From Kipferlia bialata (lineage: Eukaryota > Fornicata), in assembly GCA_003568945.1 (NCBI GenBank), contig BDIP01000347.1, positions 1 to 20,932 of the forward strand: DNA of 20,932 bases, written 5' to 3'. The notes beneath the pieces were generated by a model. It was not told the origin of the DNA. It did not search any database and was given only the letters and a program-made list of their open reading frames with translations. Both the position numbers and the translations under genes were made by a program. Positions within the stretch are counted from its first letter, which is position 1; every line of letters begins with the position of its first letter. Positions 11,518-20,578 of this stretch are shown piece after piece.

Positions 11518-13171
11518 TTCGTCACTACACTCCTGCATATACACCCTGTGTACCTGTGGAACCACATGGACACGTATGTCATGATGGACCTGTCGTCTGG
11601 GGCAGTGACCACATCCTCAGCATCGATCAGGACAGGGATCTCAAGGGCCTCCTCGGCAACCTGGGGTCAGGGGGAAGGAGAATACAGCTATGATAGGACG
11701 TGTGTGAGTGTACTGTACCTTGAATGCCCTGTTGAGTCTGGCGATGGACTGCTCCACATTGTCAACACCTGGGGTCAGGGGAGGCATGTGTGTGGGGATG
11801 GTCACAATGACACAGACACTGCCACCTACACACATGTTGTGCCTGTACCTGAGGAGACCTCCTCGGCCACCTGGGCCCTGACCTCCTGGTAGTCGGGGAC
11901 AAGGGTGGGGTTGTACCTGGGGTGGGGATGGATGGATACGGTAGGTGCATCATTACAACATGCACACATGAATATATGGTTGTATATCATACACACATAC
12001 TTGTGGAGGAGGGCCAGGAAGGCGAGGCCGTTGCGCCAGGAGGAGGTGAAGTTCGTGATCTCAACGCTGGGTGCGTATGCGGCTGTCATCCTCTTGCACC
12101 AGAGGAGGAGGCCCTCCTTGGCAGTCATCTCCTGGGGGGGTCAGTATCGGCATCAGCAAACAGGGCGCAGGGCATGGGACATGGGTGCATAGCAACAAAC
12201 ATAATACTAGATACTGATACTACAAGTGGCCACATCCTGTGTCACAGGGCTGGTATATATCGGAATCAGCCACACCCACCTCAACTGTGATTCCCTCGAT
12301 CTGCACCCTAAGGATGAGCATCCACACCATTCCCAGGATCATCTGGAGGTGAGACACGGCTTATATAGCAAGTTCGGACTCGGGAGGCTTAATATAAGTG
12401 CATCAGTCCATCAGCGCACCTTGCGGTTGTGGGAGATGATCATCTCGTTGGTGATACCGGTCTGGGGCACACCGGCCTCGGCCATGAGCCTGGGAGTCAG
12501 GGTCACTCTCAGAAGAGGGGGAGAGGGGGAAGAAGGTGGGCAATGGGTATCCATGTCGTAATGTGAAGGTTCACTCAAATGGAATGTACAGCAACATGAA
12601 ATGTCAGTCTCATATATCTACACTCACACACACACATATATATAAGTGCAAGTACCTGAGGGCGGCATCGATGTTCTCGAGCTTGTGGAACTTGAGCCTG
12701 GGGTTGGAGTGCATGGGCACCTCCTTCTGGGGGTGAGGGGCAGGAGGGACATTGGCAATGGCAGTCAATATGGAACACAAATACACATATATATAGTTAA
12801 GAATGAACCATCTTCGCATAATAGTTCTCCACTGACTCTGCTCACACGTCAGAAGCGCAGTTATAATCAAAGGTCACACAACACAGGCGATGAATGCCTG
12901 AGTGAAAGAGGAAGGAAACAACCGTCACCCCACCTGGAAGAGCACCTCACAGAGCTTGACCAGCTTGATGCCGTCCTCGAAGTCGGTGGCGATGTCCTCG
13001 ATGGACATCTGGGTCTTGACTGGGGGTGGGGGGGAGGGAGGAGGGGGAAGAATGGATCAATGGGGTGGAGAGGAGGAGAAGACGCGTACCGAGCTGGGCA
13101 TTGACCCACTTGGTGAAGGTCTTGATCTGGGGCTTCTCCCAATCGGCGACAGTGTGAAGGTGGCTGGACAT
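6336..13171 (-). CDS. Condensin complex subunit 1 (NCAPD2/Cnd1-like) with N-terminal double calponin-homology module
   Basis: Non-SMC condensin HEAT subunit, needed for mitotic chromosome compaction. Exons (minus): 13171-13090, 13019-12934, 12726-12656, 12489-12420, 12342-12280, 12131-12001, 11916-11849, 11768-11719, 11660-11554, 11394-11317, 11242-10963, 10906-10770, 10691-10530, 10429-10215, 10101-10028, 9947-9822, 9749-9627, 9540-9271, 9225-9089, 9010-8944, 8840-8289, 8230-8030, 7952-7871, 7681-7539, 7478-6915, 6834-6565, 6377-6336. The total is 4251 nt, 1416 residues. Residues 1-243 are CH1-CH2. From exon 14 on, the order of HEAT segments follows human NCAPD2: [56 protein letters not shown], then the Cnd1 region [17 protein letters not shown] and [19 protein letters not shown]. 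An acidic Glu-rich stretch (7025-7318) and an acidic tail follow. The end is uncertain: reading through the donor at 6914 would stop at 6891. The fusion is discussed under findings. Confidence 0.8.
6490..6514. repeat. Poly-G run on +, 25 nt (poly-C in the sense of the condensin gene)
   Basis: Lies inside the proposed last intron of the condensin gene (6564-6378), so it is a C run in the transcript, like the other long runs. Confidence 0.9.
6915..7478 (-). other. Condensin exon with long acidic low-complexity insert
   Basis: The 564-nt exon begins with a clear HEAT segment ([17 protein letters not shown]) and ends with [18 protein letters not shown]. Between them about 100 residues are mostly Glu, with Ala, Asp, Ser and Gly. 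The DNA is made of GAG and GCN runs (about 7025-7318). This looks like an acidic disordered loop or tail, similar in character to the acidic C-terminal region of animal NCAPD2. Confidence 0.75.
11395..11553 (-). other. Frame-neutral intron that reads as polyproline
   Basis: Intron of 159 nt (a multiple of three) with donor gtacac and acceptor ctcaccctctag. It contains a 96-bp G/C-only tract (11421-11516, broken by one T). If retained it is open in the gene's frame and encodes about 53 residues rich in proline, with Ala and a Ser-Pro end, between CH2 and the HEAT region. Confidence 0.75.
11554..13171 (-). other. Actinin-type CH1-CH2 actin-binding module (first nine exons of the condensin model)
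   Basis: CH1 starts at [18 protein letters not shown] and includes [15 protein letters not shown] and [18 protein letters not shown]2 runs from [15 protein letters not shown] through [17 protein letters not shown] to [20 protein letters not shown]. These match alpha-actinin segment by segment, so F-actin binding is expected. In alpha-actinins spectrin repeats and EF hands follow; here neither does. No stop codon closes the module. The last exon ends in phase 2 and the next acceptor (ctcaccctctag, at 11395) supplies the missing base and leads into HEAT-like sequence. A separate gene sharing this boundary is the alternative. Confidence 0.9.
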
Positions 13172-13334
13172 TTGGGTAAGTTTGCTGGTTGGAGAATGGG
13201 GGCTCTGTCACGCCGGAGAGGATAAACCCTTGATCAGTTTCTACACGTCTCACTTTAAACGTCTCACTTCCATCACTGACTCAAAGAGTGGTCGTCTTCA
13301 CCACATCCGGAACACTGTAGACTGCACCCAGGCA
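13172..13334. promoter_or_regulatory. Divergent promoter region between condensin and M18 aminopeptidase
   Basis: 163 bp between two start codons on opposite strands, so it must hold both promoters unless 5' non-coding exons exist. It contains a 10-bp direct repeat, cgtctcactt, at 13246-13255 and 13260-13269 (14-bp period, separated by taaa-type sequence). Just before the M18 ATG there is an acceptor-like ctgcacccag, so an upstream non-coding exon is possible. Confidence 0.5.
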
Positions 13335-16300
13335 ATGACCACGCCATCTGACCTGCTGACAGACAAGGTATGCCTATAGGAGGTGTATGGAGGTATATAT
13401 TCGGTCTCTGTTGACTCTGGTGGCATACTGATGTGATATACAAAGATGATACCCATTGCCAGAATGACTGGCCCTGGCTGGGGTATGACGAGGCCAAGCA
13501 GGCAGAGATCCACGCCTTCGGTGATGGGTACCAGCAGTGGCTCCAGACCGCCAGGTATCAAAACCAGTATTGGTGTACTCCAGTGTTTCTGATACCGATA
13601 CCGGTACCGAATATATATTCGTACCACACATTGTTTCTGTTCATTGAGTTTCATTCTGTCATTTGTTTCCCCATGTGTGAGACCGGGTATCAGCTACTTC
13701 AAAGTAGATATGGTAACAGAGCGAGTGACAGAATCAGTGTAACAATCATCCTTTCTTGACAGTCTACTGTCATGCACTCTATATCTGACTCAGATACCCT
13801 TTAGGGGTGGCAGTGTATGGTCTTGTGCATTCCATAAGTGTGTACATACCTCTCTCTCTTGTGTACATCCCCCCCCCCCCCTACCCTTCAGGTACCCCAG
13901 GGAGAGGGTGACCAGGGTGGTGTCCCTCCTAGAGGACAAGGGGTTCAAGAGGGTGGAGCTGGGGGGGGAGGCAGCCCTCAACGTGGGAGACGCATTCTAC
14001 TACGTCAACAGGTATGTATATCCATATATATATGACTAATAATGTGTTCATATTGCATCAGTACTGGTACCACCCAGGCTCATCATAGGTCCCTTCCCAT
14101 AGTATTCTCTACTGTGTTTTGCTTTGTGTCCCGACTGTTTCTTGTATCACCCCCAGGAACGTGTGCCTTGCTGCCGGTATTGTCGGGTCTAGCTCCCCCA
14201 AGGTAACCCCACTGTATTTGTAGTATATATTCATACTGGATATGACCGGACCAATGTCCAATCCCCCCCCCCCCCAACACGCAGGACACTGGCATGCGTG
14301 TGGTTGGGTCCCATGTGGACATCCCCCTGCTGGACCTCAAGCTGAGGCCTGTGCACGAGGAGGCAGACTGTGGCCTGGTCATGATGAAGACACACTACTA
14401 CGGGGGGATCAAGAAGTACCAGGTAAGAGTCTATGTATGGGTATATGGGGGAGAGATGGGAGACGTGTGTACAGCGGGCCATTGGTGTGTCTCTCACACA
14501 TTGTATTTACCCAATAGTTTTACTATACTCCATGTATCCTGACACCAGTGGGCCTCCATCCCCCTGCACCTGGTGGGAGTGGTGACACAGAGGGACGGGA
14601 CCATCACAGAGGTCGACATAGGTGGGAGGGTGTGTGTATATGGAGAGAGTTGACATGTACTTCAGTCTCAGTACATAGGTCACACCACAACTCCCAGGGT
14701 CTCAAGCCCCTCTCATGTCAGGCTCTGACCCCTCTGACCCTGTGTTTGTGATACCCGACCTGCTGCCCCACCTGTGGAGTGAGGCACAGTCAAAGAGAAC
14801 AGCAGCGGTACGGGCATATATGTCTATATCGGGTTAGAGGTGGACTAGGATGTCTTGATACCATTGTGTAAGAGACCCTGGATGGCACTCTCTCTCTCTC
14901 TCTCTCCCTGACTGGTAGGAGGTGTTCAAGGGCGAGGAGCTCCGGGCAATCATGGGATCCACTCCTGGTACCAAGACTGACGCGAAGGAGGGAGAGAAGG
15001 AGGGGGAGAAGGCCAAGCCTGAGTTCAAGAAGCACATCATGGAGGTGAGTATATCACTTAGGGTGGAGTCCATACTCGGGCGTGTGTATACAAAGCCTTA
15101 TGCCCTCTGACCCAGCTGCTGCACTCCAGATACGGCATCACAGAGGGAGACCTGCAGTTCGCAGACCTCCACTTCGTAGCAGGTGTGGTACTAGTTCTCC
15201 ATTATGTATTCGTATGGATACATTGTTTATTAGAGTCTATTTGATGAGTCCACATCAACCTCTCTGGATACATAGTGTGTATAAGCGGCTGACCCCAGGC
15301 CTTGCCCCTAGAAGGGTGGGTCTGGATAGAGGCCTCATCGGTGCCCCAGGCCATGATGATGGGGTGTGCGCATACACCAGCATCGACGCCCTACTCAAGG
15401 TAGGGACATGTAGTGTTGGTACTCTGCTCATTTGGGTAGATCTACAGTAGAAACACCCCATTCACATGAATTATACCACGGTTCCACTGCCTCCCGTCCC
15501 ACCCCCAGGTCAAGGCCCAGGGCTCAGCCCCCAGTCAGACTGCTGTGTGCATACTCTTCGACAAGGTGGGTGGGGAAGTGACTTGATTGGATGGGTGGCC
15601 ATGGATGCCAGCTGCTAGTAGTATATAGATGTTATTATCTCTCTGCTCCCCTCTCCCCCCAGGAGGAGACAGGCAGTGACGGCCCCACAGGCGCCAAGTC
15701 CCAGTTCGTCAGGTATCGGCCAGGGTGTACACCTCTTGCACCCTCTCCTCACACCCATTCTCTCTCCCACCCTCAGGTTCATGCTGGAGGATGTGATGGC
15801 CCGGTCGACATTCGGCGTGGAGGGCAGAGGTGGGCACTGACTCACTCATTCCCTACTAACTAATCCAGCGTGGTGTAGTGTAATGTAGTGAAGTTGAACC
15901 CCATCCCACCCCAGGAGTGTATGCTGCCTTCGACAAGACCTTTGTCCTGAGTGCAGACGTCAGCGCCGCAGTCAACCCCCTCTTCTCCAGGTGCCATCTA
16001 GGAATTGTATGTAAACATTGTCATGCACTCTAGCATACGTCACCCCACCTATCTATCCCCTATCCCTGCCCACCCCAGTGTGCACGATGCCCAGAATGCC
16101 TCAGTGGTGGGCAAGGGCGTGTCTGTGTCCAGGTTCACAGGGGCCAGGGGCAAGGCAGGCACAAACAGGTGGGGGGTGGTCGTGTCGACAAAGGAATTCG
16201 TAATTTCGATAAAGCCTACCCCAATATTGTACTGTTCCCCCAGTTCTCTGACCCCCAGTGCCTGTATTGAGGCCATGTGCCAGTTCCGGCAGATAGCTGG

Positions 16301-16643
16301 GGACATCCCGGTCCAGATATGCGAGCTCGGCAAGGTGTCCCAGTCCCAGTCTATATATATCTCCTATCCCCCTTGTATGTCTCATGTTCATTGGTGCCCA
16401 ACCTCAGGTTGATGCCGGTGGTGGTGGCACCATAGCCAAGTTTGTGGCCAACTCCCTCAACTGTGACGTGTTGGACGTAGGTACAACAGCCTCAGTCATC
16501 AGACACTAACATTGTCTTCCAACACACTCTCTCTCACTCACCCAGGTGTACCCGTTCTGTCCATGCACTCTCCCTTCGAGCTGGTCCATGTGGCCGATGT
16601 GTACAACGCCAGAGAGCTCTATCTGTCCTTCTACCGCTCCTAG
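13335..16643 (+). CDS. M18-family zinc aminopeptidase, bacterial type
   Basis: Cytosolic metallopeptidase that removes N-terminal residues, probably acidic or hydrophobic. Exons: 13335-13367, 13463-13554, 13892-14011, 14157-14202, 14285-14422, 14549-14621, 14722-14807, 14919-15044, 15116-15182, 15299-15399, 15509-15565, 15663-15712, 15777-15829, 15915-15990, 16079-16168, 16259-16334, 16408-16480, 16546-16643. The total is 1455 nt, 484 residues, normal for M18. The metal and catalytic motifs are all visible: GSHVD, GHDDGVCAY, DKEETGS, SADVSAA and VLSMHSPFE. The segments KTHYYGGIKKYQ and ELGKVDAGGGGTIAKF are characteristic. The pattern is nearer the bacterial (clostridial/spirochaete) branch, as I recall it, than human DNPEP. 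Oddities: Gly replaces the usual Arg after HDD, and Ser stands where bacterial proteins have Asp in the N-D-A motif, exactly at the 16168/16259 junction. The start ATG is the first in frame; the N-terminal exon is only 33 nt. Confidence 0.92.
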
Positions 16644-16927
16644 ACATTGAGTATTGATTGGTGCCTTGTGTCATCCACCCAACTAAAGGGACAGTCGAGT
16701 GTTCGTTTGCTTGTTTCCACACAGTACCTGCTGTTTATTATGTTTGAGTCTGAAAACAGTATGGGATGTTAAACCTAATGTGAGTCACATAGGCCTGTGT
16801 GACACAGTGTGTCACAGGCTGTGTGACAATCAATGATGACAAGTCGAATCAAAAAAGGGGTTGGATCCAATGGCATTGGGATAGTCGCCGAAATGTCTTC
16901 AATCGTTCTCTTCTTTGACCAAACAAC
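16644..16927. promoter_or_regulatory. Intergenic region upstream of beta-ureidopropionase
   Basis: 284 bp between the M18 stop and the next ATG on the same strand. It holds a hyphenated inverted repeat at 16798-16816 and a short A-run near 16853. I see no RNA gene. Confidence 0.5.
16798..16816. repeat. Inverted repeat, 8-bp perfect arms
   Basis: tgtgacac and gtgtcaca are separated by agt. A further ctgtgtgaca direct copy follows at 16819-16828. It lies about 110-130 bp before the beta-ureidopropionase ATG. It could be a protein-binding site or an RNA hairpin; nothing in the sequence decides. Confidence 0.7.
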
Positions 16928-17985
16928 ATGGAGCCCGTAAACGTTGAGCAGGCAAGTGTACACCGATGTGCCAACATGATGAGCATTGTTATGTGTCACG
17001 CCTCCTTTTGCTTGGTTTCTGTCTCCACATTTATGGGATTGGGTGAGCATTGGATTGTTGACATGTTCTTTGGCCTGTTTCTCACCCACAGACCATCCTT
17101 GAGAGCGTGCCAGCTGAGATGCTGTCCGCCGTGCAGGGCCGTCTTTTCGGAGCTGCTATCCCCGTGGTCGCCCTCTCTGAGGAGGTTGCCGCTCACGCCG
17201 AGGCAATCTCTGTGGAGCTCAAGTCCTACGACATGACCTCCCTTGCCCAGAAGGAGGTGGGTCATTCTACTATCCATTGTTTTCTCTTGTTTCTCCAGAT
17301 GTCTGAATTTCTGGGTACCCTGCACATAGTCATCACTCACCCAGCCCTTCCGTGAGGCCCGTACCGTCAAGATCGCCGCCATCCAGAACGCCACTGCCGC
17401 CGCCACTGACCTCCCCATCGATGAGCAGTACAACAAGAACGTGGCCAGGCTCGTTGAGCTCTACCACGCCTCTATCAAGGCTGGTGGTGAGGTCATCTGC
17501 TTCCAGGAGGCCTGCACTGCCCCATTCTTCTTCTGCCTCAGGTTGGTATTGTGCCCCCCACCCCCCCGCACCACCCCCACCTTGTATCAGTCTAATTTGT
17601 TGCTCACTGTAGGGAGAAGCTTCCCTGGACCTACCTCGCCGAGAACGCCGAGACTGGTGCCACTGTCAGGACCTTCAAGGTATGCCAAGGAATTACCAAC
17701 ATATTGAATCGTTTGGCTAGGGGGTGCATCATCACTCATGCTAGGAGCTGACCTCCCGCGACGGATCTGTTGTGGTTCTCCCCATCCTGGAGCGCGACCC
17801 CCGTGCCGACCGCATCTGGAACACTGCCGTGGTCATTGACTCCGGTAGGTGCGTGGGAAAGGCCCGCAAGGCCCACATCCCCGCCGTTGGTGACTTCAAC
17901 GAGAGGAACTACTACTCTGAGGACGTCAACCAGCCCCTGGTGAGTAGACATGAGTATATACTCATCTTTCAGTGTTCTACCCTCA

Positions 17986-18030
<45 letters not shown>

Positions 18031-18083
18031 TCTCCCCCTCACCCCAGGTCCCTCCTGACCCAGCACTGGGACCACTGCTCTAA
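16928..18083 (+). CDS. Beta-ureidopropionase-like (nitrilase superfamily), truncated before the catalytic cysteine
   Basis: Family members hydrolyse N-carbamoyl-beta-alanine in the last step of pyrimidine degradation. Exons: 16928-16951, 17092-17256, 17345-17541, 17613-17679, 17745-17939. The fifth exon is followed by a poly-C intron and, in phase, 18048-18083 ([11 protein letters not shown], stop). That gives 227 residues against about 384 in human UPB1. Glu and Lys of the Glu-Lys-Cys triad are present ([24 protein letters not shown]). The Cys segment and the C-terminal half are missing. The first intron has a GC donor (cag|gcaagt). The first five exons show no damage and align with UPB1 through [18 protein letters not shown], so the loss is sharp rather than gradual decay. 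Either the assembly joined two loci at the C run or a real rearrangement happened there. Confidence 0.85.
17989..18028. repeat. Poly-C run, 40 nt
   Basis: Lies in the intron (17940-18047) where beta-ureidopropionase similarity ends. The printed intron is 108 nt, a multiple of three, and reads open as polyproline. Confidence 0.95.
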
Positions 18084-18283
18084 TGGGAGGAAGAGTGCAT
18101 CCTTCCAGAAGTTCAGGTATCCATCAGTCTCTCTCTCTCTCTCTCTCTCTCTATATGTGTGTGTGTTTGTGTGTGTTTGTGTGTAGCACTCCCCTGTCCG
18201 TCTTACCCCCCAGCCACCTCCGGTACTTCGAGGTGTCACTGATCGGACCCGGCATCAACACAGACGTCGACCAGGTCATGTAA
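18048..18283 (+). CDS. Two orphan 3' exons of an unrecognised gene
   Basis: Exon 18048-18116 has acceptor ctcaccccag and donor gtatcc. Exon 18214-18283 has acceptor ttacccccag and ends in TAA. They join perfectly in the frame that needs two bases from a preceding exon, giving [18 protein letters not shown], then [20 protein letters not shown] and a stop. The upstream beta-ureidopropionase exon ends in phase 0, so splicing to it would put this stretch out of frame. The sequence does not resemble the UPB1 C terminus and I do not recognise it. It is probably the tail of another gene whose 5' part is absent here. Confidence 0.6.
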
Positions 18284-18595
18284 CAAGGGTGTAGAGGGAG
18301 AGAGAGAGAGAGAGAGAGAGAGGGCCTTGACCGACGGATCGACTAGTAGAAGTATGACCACGTCAGAGTCGCACACACGCCCCGGGGAGTGCCTGTATAC
18401 ATACACTGATACCTATGTAGAGCATATCTGCATACTATAGATACACGCATTGTACATACAATCAAAAATAGAAGAAAATACACACATTTCCTCTTTTGTG
18501 ATGCTTGGTATGAATCGAGTCAATCACTCAAGGTCTATTTGTTACACACACACATCTCAAACCCATATCGGTACTCTCTCTCTCTCTTTCTCTCT
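18284..18595. other. Convergent 3' intergenic region
   Basis: 312 bp between opposing stop codons. It contains an (AG)n tract at about 18297-18322 and an A-rich stretch near 18461-18482 that could serve 3' end formation on the + strand. I see no gene or RNA here. Confidence 0.65.
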
Positions 18596-20443
18596 CTAGA
18601 ACACTGGTGCGTCCTGCTTGACGGAGGCCCTGTTCTCAGACCTGGCAGTCAGTCTCTCTCCCGCAAACATTGTATAGGGTACAGCATGCATGTACGAACT
18701 CTTGAGGAATCATCCACACTCATATATACCCACCTGTTAGTGACCTCCACCACATCCTCCACTCTACCATATCTATATACACATATCACTGTATGTTCAT
18801 ACAAATTAAACTACACCCCACCTGTTTGTCACCCCCACCACTGTGACCACCCTGTGTCTAATAGACCCAGGGTCTGACACATGGTGCTCAGGAGTGTGCA
18901 TGTCAGCCTGGGGTGAGTGTTGTACATATATAATATATATAATAATACAATAAAATATATATTTTTTGTAATATATACATATAATATATGCATACACATG
19001 CACATGGTCTGGGGTGTGCATGTCGGCCTGGGGTGAGGTAGATCTATGGCTATATATCCATAGGTACACAGAAGTTGTACCATTTCTCATATCTGTATGT
19101 ATACCTTTGTGCTGAGGGGTCTGACCCTGGGTCCGTTGGCCCGGGCACGCATCCTGAGGGTGAGGCAGAGAGAGAGAGAGAGAGAGCATTGACTTTTCGC
19201 TTTGGGGAGAAGTGCATATCAATATGGGACGATAATAAATGGCACGTGTCACTATATGTATACTGGTGTACCTGTCACTCTCCCTGGGCCATATATATAT
19301 GCACACACACACACATATACACATCAATATACATATAGAGTATATAGAAAGCGTTCTGTGCCCTGTACCTGTCACTCTCCCTAGGCCATATGATCTGGGC
19401 CACACTCTTGCACAGGGCAACAGGGGCATAGGCAGCAGCTGGGGTGAGGTACACATGCTATAAACACACACAGAGAGAGAGAGCCAGATCGAAGGACAAT
19501 ATGGGTAATACCGTGACTCACACACATATACTCGGGATATGTGTATATACACTCTCCATACCTACCACCCCAGCCAGGGACAGCCAGTACACGGGGTCCA
19601 TGAAACAGCGCATGGCCACACCTGGGAATGAGGGTCTAGGCAGAGAGAGAGAGAGAGAGAGAAGGAGAGAGAGTGTGTGTGTGAGAGAGAGAGATAGACT
19701 ACTGCACCTGTGAGCTGTGGCATGGACACTGCCATACTAGATGCACCCAGGACATAGCTACTCACAGGGAACAGCAGGAAACACCCCAGGACGGCAGCCC
19801 ACACGAAGAAGTCTGAGGCATTAGAGAGAGAGTGTGTGAGAGAATGAAGGGTCTGGGTTCAAGTCCCAACTGCAGTATTCTGACAATTGTGATTGTATCT
19901 ACCTGCGACGTGGAAGTCGTGTAGCTGTGTGACAAGCTGGACCACCATGACAGCTGAGGTGTAGAGGAAGCCGAGCTGCCTCATGTCGGCTGGGTTGCCG
20001 TCCTAGAAGTGAGGGCATATGTAGGAGGAGAGGAGCCATGGATACTCTTAACTTGAATACTATTATTATAGTGTAAACTCTGAGTAGTGTACCTGTCCAA
20101 TCCACCTCTCCGAGAGTGCCACTGAGAGGAACAGCATGACGATGGTGTGGAGCACAGCCCTGGGGTTAGGGACAGTATAACACACTTATATACATATATA
20201 TATACGTGTATCAATACTTTGCGATGATGGTGTGGAGCACAGCCCTGGGGTTAGATAGACTACAACACCCACACCCACATACTAATCCACACATATATAG
20301 CTGTAGAGTACCTAATCATCCAGAAGCATATGGTGCTGAATGAGAACACATCGTCTGGGGAGTCAAAGAGCCACTTGCCAAGCTTGGCCACACCGATCCT
20401 GTGCTTCTGGACAAAGTCAGAGAGAGAGCTGGAATAAGGGGGT

Positions 20444-20478
<35 letters not shown>

Positions 20479-20542
20479 TGGAAGACAACGTCTGGTACTT
20501 CCTGTTCTGGGCAATCAGGAAATGATGGCTATTAGCCATACT

Positions 20543-20578
<36 letters not shown>

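Noticed and set aside
11025-11612. One long uninterrupted frame through the polyproline tract as a plain exon
   Set aside because: Beyond 11317 it leaves the conserved frame; splice signals at 11553/11395 and 11316/11243 give the better protein. Retention of the first intron alone is kept as a finding.
11649-11876. Similarity of the exon start at 11660 (VAEEAL) to exon-internal sequence near 11860 (QVAEEV)
   Set aside because: Both are coding in conserved CH2 sequence, so this is not an intronic echo; likely short chance or codon-level similarity.
15205-15280. Possible echo in an M18 intron (tggatacat repeated)
   Set aside because: Only about nine bases match and no splice site is included.
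18806-18821. Stop of the flippase at 18806 by reading through the last donor
   Set aside because: A good donor (ag|gtgggg) and a matching acceptor plus short terminal exon (18641-18596) exist in phase, and the donor region is itself echoed further into the intron. The read-through stop remains possible.
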